Below are positions 1-6,813 of a stretch of 14,977 nucleotides of DNA, piece after piece. Numbering within the stretch: the stretch's first letter is position 1; each line of letters opens with the position of its first letter. Made by a program: the position numbers and the translations under genes. Below the pieces are notes generated by a model. It saw only the letters and a program-made list of their open reading frames with translations. It ran no database searches and had not been told where the DNA came from. The stretch covers positions 1 through 14,977 of the forward strand of contig QMUI01000001.1 in the NCBI GenBank assembly GCA_003660485.1. The letters are read 5' to 3'. The DNA comes from Thermococci archaeon. Its GTDB lineage: Archaea; Methanobacteriota_B; Thermococci; Thermococcales; Thermococcaceae.

Positions 1-6
1 GAACAT
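1..6 (-). CDS. purL: Start of next purine gene, probably purL (partial, 2 codons)
   Basis: Only ATG TTC (Met-Phe) is visible at the left edge on the minus strand. It follows a strong ribosome binding site, GAGGTGA at 18-12, whose last three bases are the TGA stop of purQ; five T residues separate it from the ATG. A start this well formed directly after purS-purQ indicates a further operon gene. From the usual Pyrococcus order the expected product is the large subunit of phosphoribosylformylglycinamidine synthetase (PurL), the ATP-using subunit that works with PurS and PurQ. The start codon and binding site are seen directly; the identity is inferred from context. Confidence 0.55.
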
Positions 7-11
7 AAAAA

Positions 12-683
12 TCACCTCTTAACCCACTCTACCATGCTTCTAAACACCCTAAGCCCGTCCTCGCTTCCCAGGAACCTGTCACTTGCCCTTTCAGGGTGAG
101 GCATCATTCCTAAAACGTTGCCCTTCTCATTGCTTATCCCGGCTATGTTCAAGACTGATCCATTGGGATTCGTATCTTCGGTTATGTTTCCCTTCTCATC
201 ACTATACTGGAAGACCACCCTAACCTTTGAGGGGTCATCAATGTAATAGTTACCCTCAGCGTGAGCTATCGGCATCCTGATGACCTCCTCCGGCTCGTAG
301 AGCCGTGTAAATGCCGTGTTGGTATCAACTACCTTAAGGTAAACCCATCTGCAGATGAACCTCGGGATCTTGTTCGGTCTTAAGGCACCAGGCAAAATCC
401 CCGATTCAGTTAGAACCTGAAAGCCATTGCATATTCCAAGGACGGGCCTTCCCTCCTCTACGAACTCCCTAACTTCCTCCATTATCCTCTGCCTTGCCGC
501 GATTGCTCCGGCTCTTAAATAATCAGCGTAGCTGAAGCCTCCCGGAAGAACAACGCCGTCGTAATCCCTTATTGACTCCTGATACCACACTCTCTCAGCC
601 TTTCCTCCCGCCTTCCTTATGGCCTCGACTGTTTCAAAGTCACAGTTCGTTCCTGGAAACACTATAACTGCGAACCTGGGCAT
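12..683 (-). CDS. purQ: FGAM synthetase glutaminase subunit PurQ
   Basis: Glutaminase subunit of phosphoribosylformylglycinamidine synthetase, step four of purine synthesis; it releases ammonia from glutamine for the PurL subunit in a PurS/PurQ/PurL complex in the cytoplasm. The 223-residue protein is a complete class I glutamine amidotransferase: an N-terminal [10 protein letters not shown] strand, the PurQ-typical [12 protein letters not shown] segment (48-59), nucleophile Cys85 in GICNGFQ, and His196 and Glu198 in MMPHPE completing the triad. The ATG lies one base after the purS stop, with GGTGA in the end of purS as its binding site, so the two are probably translationally coupled. The length is normal for stand-alone PurQ. 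Confidence 0.97.
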   Translation of the reverse strand: MPRFAVIVFPGTNCDFETVEAIRKAGGKAERVWYQESIRDYDGVVLPGGFSYADYLRAGAIAARQRIMEEVREFVEEGRPVLGICNGFQVLTESGILPGALRPNKIPRFICRWVYLKVVDTNTAFTRLYEPEEVIRMPIAHAEGNYYIDDPSKVRVVFQYSDEKGNITEDTNPNGSVLNIAGISNEKGNVLGMMPHPERASDRFLGSEDGLRVFRSMVEWVKR

Positions 684-684
684 C

Positions 685-927
685 TCATTTCACCGGCTCA
701 ATTGTGTACTCCCAAGTGTGGATCAGGGGATTTGCAAGTAACCTTTTGCACATCTCTTCTACTTCTTTCTCAGGCCTCTCGCTCTCTAGGGTAAACTCAA
801 AGCACTTAGGAACCCTAAGATCCTCAACCTTGTAGCCAAGGTTCCTGAGTGCGTTGCCTATAACCCTCCCTTCTGGATCATTTAATCCCTCCTTCAGCCT
901 GACGAGAACCCTAACCCTCCACTTCAC
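685..927 (-). CDS. purS: FGAM synthetase small subunit PurS
   Basis: Small structural subunit of the three-part FGAM synthetase; it bridges PurQ and PurL and is needed for the complex to form. The 80-residue product has the PurS pattern: a [10 protein letters not shown] strand, then a DPEG turn, an amphipathic helix with NALRNLGY, a central strand, and a final helix/strand ending near [10 protein letters not shown] chose the GTG at 927-925 because AAGGTGAT (939-932) sits five bases before it and the resulting MKWRVRV start suits the family. A GTG at 936 would overlap that binding site and add three residues, and the nearby ATG at 931 is out of frame and quickly stops. First gene of the purS-purQ-purL unit. 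Confidence 0.93.
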   Translation of the reverse strand: MKWRVRVLVRLKEGLNDPEGRVIGNALRNLGYKVEDLRVPKCFEFTLESERPEKEVEEMCKRLLANPLIHTWEYTIEPVK

Positions 928-963
928 CCATATCACCTTGGCATGAATATGTAAAAATTAGAA

Positions 964-973
964 GTTTTTAAGG
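964..973 (-). promoter_or_regulatory. Candidate TATA/BRE promoter for purS-purQ-purL
   Basis: On the minus strand the bases read CCTTAAAAAC, a Thermococcales-like BRE/TATA element about 40 bases upstream of the purS start. Transcription would begin near 940, giving a short leader that just contains the AAGGTGAT binding site. An imperfect inverted repeat lies immediately upstream (979-997). No start site has been mapped, so this is pattern-based. Confidence 0.5.
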
Positions 974-1038
974 ATTATTTACACATAGAAATGTCAATTC
1001 AGCACCTAAAGCTTCAAGTGCAAACAAACTCAAACATC

Positions 1039-1070
1039 AAAAATTAGTGAAGAAGAGATATCAGCTCTTC
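1039..1070 (-). terminator. Hairpin plus T-run after pgiA
   Basis: GAAGAG (1052-1057) pairs perfectly with CTCTTC (1065-1070) around a seven-base loop that includes the pgiA stop codon. On the minus strand it is followed by a run of five T at 1043-1039 and a further T-rich stretch down to about 1021. Archaeal termination depends mainly on the T-rich tract, and the hairpin may stabilise the 3' end. It sits between pgiA and the purS promoter, where a stop of transcription is expected. Confidence 0.55.
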
Positions 1071-1630
1071 CACCTAGGATTGTCAACTACCTTAACTTCG
1101 CCGTCCTCTTCTATAACGATCTTGCTGAATCCTTTCTCTGCTATCGTCCCATAGTCATGTCCTGCATCGGCCGGGTAAATCGCGAGAAATATGAACGGTT
1201 CATCTCCAGTGTTAACTGTTCTATGAGCCCAGTAAGGGGGGACGTAGACTACAGTCCCAGGTTCCATTGGAATCCATCTTGCTTCTCCTTCTGGAGTTTG
1301 GAGGAGCATGCCTCCTTTACACTTTAGTGCAACGTAAACTTCAGCCCTATCTTTTTTGGCATGAAAATGCCCCTTGGTGAAGAAGAACTCCTTACCGACT
1401 TTCCCTGGGTATAAAACAGTGGTTGCAAAGTTCAAGTCACCCTCCTTCTCCTCCTGCTCCACCGCATAAACTTCGTAAACCACAGGATCATCATCCTTGA
1501 CCATTTCCTCCCAGGCTTTCTCATCCAAGAAGTATCCCTTCATGTCGCTTAATCTTCTCACGGACTTCTTGGCCCCAGGAATTATCCCAGTTTTAAAGTC
1601 TACCTTTACGCCAAGCGGCTCCTTGTACAT
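1061..1630 (-). CDS. pgiA: Cupin-type glucose-6-phosphate isomerase PgiA
   Basis: Interconverts glucose 6-phosphate and fructose 6-phosphate in the modified Embden-Meyerhof pathway and in gluconeogenesis. It belongs to the small archaeal metal-dependent cupin family, unrelated to the classical PGI. The 189 residues match the family length, and the metal ligands are all present: His88 and His90 in GHFHA, Glu97 in RAEVYV, and His136 in PPYWAHRT. I start at the ATG at 1630 (MYKEP), because GGTGGTGA lies just before it and the family length fits; an in-frame ATG at 1642 would overlap that site and add four residues. The 5' end overlaps the upstream membrane-protein gene by 38 bp. I see neither a clear promoter nor the glycolytic TATCAC-N5-GTGATA motif upstream, so read-through from the transporter operon is likely. 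Confidence 0.96.
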   Translation of the reverse strand: MYKEPLGVKVDFKTGIIPGAKKSVRRLSDMKGYFLDEKAWEEMVKDDDPVVYEVYAVEQEEKEGDLNFATTVLYPGKVGKEFFFTKGHFHAKKDRAEVYVALKCKGGMLLQTPEGEARWIPMEPGTVVYVPPYWAHRTVNTGDEPFIFLAIYPADAGHDYGTIAEKGFSKIVIEEDGEVKVVDNPRWKS

Positions 1631-2126
1631 CTTCACCACCATGGGTGTCTTCTCTCTTTGTCTTTTTCACCTTTTCCATTTCTCCCTGCATGTAACTAAC
1701 AAAGCCTAGAAGGGAAAGCATGCTACCTGCTATCATTGTAATGAAGCCTATTGGAGACAGCCATGAATAGGGATATGAATACCCAAGGATTGCAAGCTTG
1801 TACGTTACCATTCCATCGGTAGTTATTGCCGGAAAGTCATGTAAACCGGTAATTGTCCTACTATTGTTCTTAAGTTCAAAGTTGTAGTACTTGCCTTCCC
1901 ATGATACAGAAACGTTGGCGTTTGCTGAATAGAGGGTTAAATTGGCATCAATTATCTTTACTATCTGTTTGTCATAAAGAAAGTGCGTTCCTGGGCTTAA
2001 ATCACCAGAAAGCTCTTTGCTAATAATTTTGCCTTGCAAGGCAATGAATGCTAAGCCTAATGAAAGAAATAGTAGAAGGAGACCGGCAAGTATAGTCGGA
2101 TACCTTAGACCTTTAATGATCCCCAT
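1593..2126 (-). CDS. Small two-TM membrane protein of the transporter operon, function unknown
   Basis: I do not recognise a family. The 177-residue product has one hydrophobic segment at about 11-31 and a second at about 123-145. Between them lies an extracytoplasmic region of some 90 residues with beta-rich spacing and several N-x-S/T sequons (NLT, NVS, NNS). A charged cytoplasmic tail follows (EMEKVKKTKRED). It begins a few bases after the dppF stop, so it is probably the last transporter-operon gene, and its final 38 bp overlap pgiA. The ATG at 2126 is preferred because GAGG is eight bases upstream; an ATG at 2132 would leave only two bases. It could be an accessory or assembly factor for the transporter, but only position supports this. 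Confidence 0.75.
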   Translation of the reverse strand: MGIIKGLRYPTILAGLLLLFLSLGLAFIALQGKIISKELSGDLSPGTHFLYDKQIVKIIDANLTLYSANANVSVSWEGKYYNFELKNNSRTITGLHDFPAITTDGMVTYKLAILGYSYPYSWLSPIGFITMIAGSMLSLLGFVSYMQGEMEKVKKTKREDTHGGEDVQGAAWRKGRL

Positions 2127-2136
2127 GGTCATTTCC

Positions 2137-3144
2137 TCATATCTTTCCAGCTAGGTGGCATTCGACCCAGTGGTTGTGGGAGTATTCTATCATTTGGGGT
2201 TCTTTCTTGTCGCACAAGCCCTTCTGGAAGTACACGCACCTTGGGTGGAACCTGCAACCCGGTGGTATGTTTACAGCACTTGGCACTTCACCCTTGATTG
2301 GGAGTTCCTTAATGACGTCCTTCCTTGAGGGGTCAGGTTCGGGGACTGCAGTAAGAAGGGCCCTCGTGTACGGGTGAATTGGATTGTCAATGACTTCCTT
2401 AGCCGGACCCATCTCAACAATCCTTCCGAGGTACATCACCGCAATCCAGTCAGCAAAGTACCTTGCAGTCGAGAGGTCGTGAGTAATGTAAAGGTACGTA
2501 ACCCCCATCTTCTCCTTCAACTCCTTCATCAACTCAAGAATTTCCGCTCTAATTGAAACATCAAGCATTGACACTGGCTCATCTGCAACTATGAATGTTG
2601 GGTTAAGGATAAGGGCCCTAGCAATAGCAACCCTCTGCCTCTGACCTCCCGAGAGCATGTGGGGGAATCTATGCACGTACTCCTCTGGGGGAACTATCTT
2701 AACCATCTCAAGAGCCTTGTAAATCAACTCCTCCCTCTCCGCCCTCGTCTCACCAATACCATGGATTAGGAGGGGCTCCTCAAGGACATCATAGATCCTA
2801 AACCTAGGATTCATTGAGCTAAAGGGATCCTGGAATATCATCTGAACCTTTCTCCTATAAGCCTTTATCTCCTCCTTAGTTCTCAATTCTGTAACATCCT
2901 GACCCTCAAGGTATATCTTTCCATCCGTGGGTTCCAACAACTTCATTACCAGCTTTCCCGTCGTAGTCTTACCACAACCACTCTCCCCAACTAATGCGAA
3001 CACTTCCTGCTTGTGAACCTCAAAGCTTACCCCATCAACTGCCCTAACGAACTTTGGAGGTTCTCCCCTAAGCGAAGCCAGCAACCCCCTCCTAACCGGG
3101 AAGTACTTCTTAAGATTAACAACCTTTAGGACTGGCTCACTCAT
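2137..3144 (-). CDS. dppF: Oligopeptide-type ABC transporter ATPase (DppF/OppF)
   Basis: One of two cytoplasmic ATPases powering the Opp/Dpp-type importer. The 335 residues carry all ABC motifs: Walker A GESGCGKT (53-60), Q-loop Gln105, signature LSGGQRQR (164-171), Walker B ending ADEP with Glu189, and switch His222. The C-terminal extension is the oligopeptide/dipeptide-transporter type, with GCRFHPRC and four cysteines (297, 303, 311, 329). This spacing is associated with an iron-sulfur cluster in some Opp/Dpp ATPases; whether it binds one here is untested. The ATG follows GAGGTGGT, which overlaps the dppD stop region, so it is coupled to dppD. It partners with DppD below the DppB-DppC pore. 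Confidence 0.95.
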   Translation of the reverse strand: MSEPVLKVVNLKKYFPVRRGLLASLRGEPPKFVRAVDGVSFEVHKQEVFALVGESGCGKTTTGKLVMKLLEPTDGKIYLEGQDVTELRTKEEIKAYRRKVQMIFQDPFSSMNPRFRIYDVLEEPLLIHGIGETRAEREELIYKALEMVKIVPPEEYVHRFPHMLSGGQRQRVAIARALILNPTFIVADEPVSMLDVSIRAEILELMKELKEKMGVTYLYITHDLSTARYFADWIAVMYLGRIVEMGPAKEVIDNPIHPYTRALLTAVPEPDPSRKDVIKELPIKGEVPSAVNIPPGCRFHPRCVYFQKGLCDKKEPQMIEYSHNHWVECHLAGKI

Positions 3145-3153
3145 ACGACCACC

Positions 3154-4113
3154 TCACAAGAGCCAACATGCGGCATAGTGATCCTTATCAACCTCAACAA
3201 GCTTTGGCTCCTCTTGTCTACACCTATCCATGGCATAAGGACACCTCGGGTGGAACCTACAACCACTTGGAGGATTGAGCAAGTTTGGAGGACTTCCCGG
3301 GATAAATTCCAGCTTTTCAACGTCCTCATGTAGCCTTGGGATTGCGGCCAAGAGCTTCTGCGTGTACGGGTGTGCTGGTTCATTATATATCTTCTCGCTT
3401 GGCCCTATCTCCACGATCTTCCCCGCGTACATTATCGCAACCCTGTCACTTATTTCGGCCAAGATGCTGAGATCGTGGGTGATGAAGATCATTGAAAGGC
3501 CAAGCTTCTTCTTCAGCCTCTTCATCAGGTTTATTATCTGAGCCTGAACAACAACATCAAGGGCTGTAGTTGGCTCATCTGCAATTACAATGTCTGGTTC
3601 GAGTATTAGGGCGGTAGCAATAACAACCCTCTGCTTCATCCCGCCCGAGAGCTCGTGCGGATACCTGTAAACTATTTCAGGATCAAGACCAACGAGCTCC
3701 AAGTACTTCATCGCCTTCTCTAGTGCTTCCTCCCTCTCCATGCCTTTGTGGTAAATTAAAGGCTCAATCATCTGATAACCAATAGTGTAAACGGGGTTGA
3801 GGGCATTCATAGCACCCTGGAATATCATTGAAATCTTCTGCCACCTAATCTCCCTCCTAAGAACATCCTCGGGTAAGCCAACTATCTCCCTGCCATCAAT
3901 CTTAATACTACCACTAACGATCCTTCCTGGGGGTTGAGGCATTCCCATCAAGGTGAAGCCTATTGACGACTTCCCACAACCACTCTCCCCTGCAAGCCCA
4001 AGCACCTCACCCTTCTCCAAATCAAAAGTAACATCATCAACCGCCTTAACAGGACCCCTCGAAGTAAAATAATACATCTTAAGATTCCTAACCTCAAGTA
4101 TCTTCCTCCCCAT
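3154..4113 (-). CDS. dppD: Oligopeptide-type ABC transporter ATPase (DppD/OppD)
   Basis: Second ATPase of the Opp/Dpp-type importer, 319 residues. Visible motifs are Walker A GESGCGKS (42-49), Q-loop Gln99, signature LSGGMKQR (155-162), Walker B IVIADE with Glu180, and switch His213. The C-terminal GCRFHPRC extension has cysteines at 285, 291, 298 and 316, as in DppF. The start is the ATG at 4113, seven bases after GGAGGT; an in-frame GTG at 4119 is only one base from that site. It starts two bases after the dppC stop, indicating tight coupling. LSGGM in place of LSGGQ is common in this subfamily. Confidence 0.95.
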   Translation of the reverse strand: MGRKILEVRNLKMYYFTSRGPVKAVDDVTFDLEKGEVLGLAGESGCGKSSIGFTLMGMPQPPGRIVSGSIKIDGREIVGLPEDVLRREIRWQKISMIFQGAMNALNPVYTIGYQMIEPLIYHKGMEREEALEKAMKYLELVGLDPEIVYRYPHELSGGMKQRVVIATALILEPDIVIADEPTTALDVVVQAQIINLMKRLKKKLGLSMIFITHDLSILAEISDRVAIMYAGKIVEIGPSEKIYNEPAHPYTQKLLAAIPRLHEDVEKLEFIPGSPPNLLNPPSGCRFHPRCPYAMDRCRQEEPKLVEVDKDHYAACWLL

Positions 4114-4115
4114 AT

Positions 4116-5546
4116 TCACAACCTCCTGAGTCTTGGGTTCAACACCCTATCAAGTGCGGTACCCAGGAGAACGAACGTTAACGCCACTAAGGCAATTGCA
4201 AGCCCTGGAGGGATAACCCACCACCAGTAACCGTTTACTGCTGCACCTGCATTCTGTGCATCGTGTAATATCTGACCCCAAGTTACTTGGGTCGGATCTC
4301 CAAGACCTAAGAAACTAAGCGATGCTTCAGAGAGCACGGCACTTGGAACATTTAAAGCCATCTGAGCGAAGGCATAAGGCAAGAGCTGTGGAACCATGTG
4401 CTTGAAGATTATTCTACCAGTACCAGCTCCAAGGGCTATTGCCGCCTCTACGTACGTTTGCTCCTTAATCTGATATGCCATACTTCTTGCTACTCTAGCT
4501 ATTCCGACCCAACCGAAGACCGTTAGCAGTAATACTATCTGCCAGAGCTGAATGTGCCCACCGAAGTACGTTCCCAGGAGGATCAGGATAGGGAGACTTG
4601 GAATTGATGCCATGAACTCCTGAAATCTCATCATGAGCTCATCAGTCCATCCTCCAAAGTAGGCAGCTGCAACGCCATAGAATATACCAACGAGAACCGT
4701 GAGGACTGCGGTTGCTATTCCTATGGTCAGGGACACTCTCGAACCCCAGACAATTCCTGCAAATAAGTCTCTTCCCTTGTCATCTGTTCCAAGATAACCG
4801 TAAGTCCTTCCAGTAAGGATAAGTTTGGTGTTTGATAAATCAACGGAGGTTCCCTTAGGCGTCTTAATCTCAAGTATTATGTGATATTCGCCCTTGAGGG
4901 CCTGTGGATTGTCAAGCATGTCTGGGGAAAGCTTTGCAAAAACGACCTTAAGTGTATCAAGGGTAGTTACAAGCTGAAATTCCTTAGTAGGATCTAGTTG
5001 AATTCCAGTTTTCTGTTTAACCCAATTTATAACTGTCTTCCTAACTGAACTATCCCTTGCAACCTGAATGTTGGTAGTTCCCTTGATTTTAAGCCCTGAA
5101 ACTAGGGTTATTTCCTCTCCATCGGGCCTCAGGACTTTCAATGTGAGTGATGGTTTTAATCTTTTGTGCGTTGAATTACCTGAAATGCCCATTATAACGA
5201 TATCCTGAGGAGGAACGTCGTACTTCATGTTATAGGGGATATCCACTATTACTTTAGTCCCTTCTACCCTCACGTACTTCTGTAATTCCTCCGGGGGTAC
5301 TACGTACTGCGGCGCCTCACTAACACCACTGAATATGCCAACCCAAGTTGGAGGAACTGTTTTTGGGTATTCTATCCATATGCTCCTCCATTTTTCTGGG
5401 ATATCCGGCTCAGTAATGTACGGGGCTCCTATTGCAACGAGAATCCAAAATATGAGGAGGAGAACTCCAAGTATTCCGGTCTTCTGCCTCTTGAACTCAA
5501 ACCAAAAGTTTGATAATGAGTCTTTAAGGTCGACCCATCTAACCAT
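4116..5546 (-). CDS. dppC: ABC transporter permease DppC/OppC with large extracytoplasmic insertion
   Basis: Membrane permease that pairs with DppB. At 476 residues it is much longer than the usual 280-320. The extra length is a block of about 200 residues (roughly 45-248) between the first membrane segment (23-43) and the conserved YLGTDDKGRD (251-260). The rest is a normal OppC-type domain with five membrane segments, the EAA loop (YVEAAIALGAG, 365-375) that contacts the ATPase, and the family ending VLNPRLRR. The insertion is polar, has beta-strand-like spacing, and should lie outside the cell. I chose the ATG at 5546, which has GAGGTG about seven bases upstream and starts ten bases after the dppB stop; an ATG at 5579 would overlap dppB. 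The insertion keeps an open frame throughout, so it is not a frameshift artefact. Confidence 0.93.
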   Translation of the reverse strand: MVRWVDLKDSLSNFWFEFKRQKTGILGVLLLIFWILVAIGAPYITEPDIPEKWRSIWIEYPKTVPPTWVGIFSGVSEAPQYVVPPEELQKYVRVEGTKVIVDIPYNMKYDVPPQDIVIMGISGNSTHKRLKPSLTLKVLRPDGEEITLVSGLKIKGTTNIQVARDSSVRKTVINWVKQKTGIQLDPTKEFQLVTTLDTLKVVFAKLSPDMLDNPQALKGEYHIILEIKTPKGTSVDLSNTKLILTGRTYGYLGTDDKGRDLFAGIVWGSRVSLTIGIATAVLTVLVGIFYGVAAAYFGGWTDELMMRFQEFMASIPSLPILILLGTYFGGHIQLWQIVLLLTVFGWVGIARVARSMAYQIKEQTYVEAAIALGAGTGRIIFKHMVPQLLPYAFAQMALNVPSAVLSEASLSFLGLGDPTQVTWGQILHDAQNAGAAVNGYWWWVIPPGLAIALVALTFVLLGTALDRVLNPRLRRL

Positions 5547-5556
5547 CTCCCCCACC

Positions 5557-6606
5557 TCACATACTTGCTGAGGCACCAACTCTTACTCTTGGGTCGAGGA
5601 AACCATATGATATATCAGCTATTATCACCCCAATTAGGTAAAGCGCCACGCTTATGAACGTCAATCCCATAACGAGGTTTATCTCATTAGTTTGAATTGC
5701 AATCCAGTAAACTCTTCCCATTCCAGGCCAATTGAATACACTCTCCGTGATTATTGCACCGCCTAATGAACCAAGGAGGGAGAATATCGTCATTGTAACA
5801 ATTGGCGGGGCTGCAGCCCTTAAGGCGTGACCGTAAATCACCTTCCTCTCTGGAACGCCCTTAGCCCTTGCAGCCATAATGAAGTCCTCTTGCATAGTTC
5901 CTATCATTATGTTCCTTGTAACCCAGGCCCATCCTCCAAATAGCACAAACACTATTGTGGTAACCGGGAGTACCAACCTCTTCGCCACGTCAAGTACGTG
6001 AGCAAGACCCGTCAAATTTGGATCAGGCATTGAGTTCGCTGGGAACCATCCAAGCTTGAAGGCAAAGATCAAGAGCATCATCATTCCGAACCACCACATT
6101 GGTATGCTTGTAGTGATCAGCGCCAGAATCGACAGTGTTCTGTCAAATAGACTACCAACCTTCTGGGCAGCCTTAACTCCCAGGAGTAGTCCAATAATGA
6201 TAACTATTATCTGAGCGGTTGTGAATAGAAGTATCGTTCTTGGAAGTGCGAGGGAGATTATGTTCTTTACGTTTCTCTCAGTTCCAAATATTGGGATTCT
6301 GGTATTACCGAAATCTAAGAGTATTGTCCTCTTGGCATAATACAGAACTCTCCACCAGTACGGCCTATCTAACTTAAACTGGTGCTTGTAGTAAGCTATT
6401 CTCTCTTCCCTCCATTTTTCAGGATCAGAAGGAGCTTTATTCTGTTGTAACAGGCTTTGATATTCAGAATTCACTAACTCCTGGATCCTGTTCTCTAAGT
6501 CCTTTTCGGCCATCTTGACGAATAGCGCCGAAACCACCAGGGTGACTATCGAGAGAACTATTAATGCATTTATTATCCTTATGAGCAGGTATTTACCCAT
6601 CCCCAT
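5557..6606 (-). CDS. dppB: ABC transporter permease DppB/OppB
   Basis: Membrane permease of the importer, 349 residues. It has an N-terminal membrane segment (about 6-30) and a charged, helical extracytoplasmic stretch (31-85) with the family-typical FKLDRPYWWR region. The core holds five further membrane segments, the EAA loop (MAARAKGVPERKVIYGHALR, 244-263), and the closing FLDPRVRVG motif. GGAGG lies seven bases before the ATG at 6606; another in-frame ATG at 6600 is possible. It is separated from dppA by 207 bp that hold a T-rich tract and a TATA-like promoter, so dppB-C-D-F may be transcribed both by read-through and on its own. Confidence 0.94.
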   Translation of the reverse strand: MGMGKYLLIRIINALIVLSIVTLVVSALFVKMAEKDLENRIQELVNSEYQSLLQQNKAPSDPEKWREERIAYYKHQFKLDRPYWWRVLYYAKRTILLDFGNTRIPIFGTERNVKNIISLALPRTILLFTTAQIIVIIIGLLLGVKAAQKVGSLFDRTLSILALITTSIPMWWFGMMMLLIFAFKLGWFPANSMPDPNLTGLAHVLDVAKRLVLPVTTIVFVLFGGWAWVTRNIMIGTMQEDFIMAARAKGVPERKVIYGHALRAAAPPIVTMTIFSLLGSLGGAIITESVFNWPGMGRVYWIAIQTNEINLVMGLTFISVALYLIGVIIADISYGFLDPRVRVGASASM

Positions 6607-6681
6607 TTCTCACCCTCCTGCCCAAGCAAGTTTTGTAACGAACATTTTTGAACATCGTCTTTTTCAAGCTTGTAAAACTAG

Positions 6682-6689
6682 TTTAAATA
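6682..6689 (-). promoter_or_regulatory. Candidate TATA box for dppB-C-D-F
   Basis: The minus strand reads GAAGATATTTAAAC, a purine-rich BRE-like stretch followed by TATTTAAA. Transcription would start near 6660 and leave a leader of about 55 bases before dppB. A second ATTTAAAT lies at about 6706-6713 just upstream. This would allow separate control of the permease/ATPase genes from the binding-protein gene. Pattern-based only. Confidence 0.5.
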
Positions 6690-6770
6690 TCTTCTTTTCG
6701 ATATTCATTTAAATGGGTACCCTAAAAAGCCATGAAATTTAAAATCTGAAGAACTCTCAGAAAGATTGCA

Positions 6771-6806
6771 AGGAAAATAGGCAGAAAAGGAACAAGAAAA
6801 TAGGAA
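6771..6806 (-). terminator. T-rich tract after dppA
   Basis: Downstream of the dppA stop, the minus strand carries four closely spaced runs of four T in a pyrimidine-rich stretch, without a strong hairpin. This is the usual form of intrinsic terminators in Thermococcales. It probably ends most dppA transcripts and so makes the binding protein more abundant than the permeases, with some read-through. Confidence 0.45.
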
Positions 6807-6813
6807 ACTGAGA

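Noticed and set aside
931..941. TATCAC half-site resembling the glycolytic motif TATCAC-N5-GTGATA
   Set aside because: The second half GTGATA is absent at the required spacing, and on the minus strand this sequence is the purS ribosome binding site.
3141..3383. Minus-strand open frame of 80 codons at the end of dppD
   Set aside because: Same strand but different frame from dppD, fully inside it, no ribosome binding site and an Arg/Ser-rich frame-shifted composition.
4802..5414. Possible frameshift or gene fusion in dppC because of its length
   Set aside because: A single open frame runs through, with matching codon use and a normal permease domain on the far side, so a true inserted domain is more likely.
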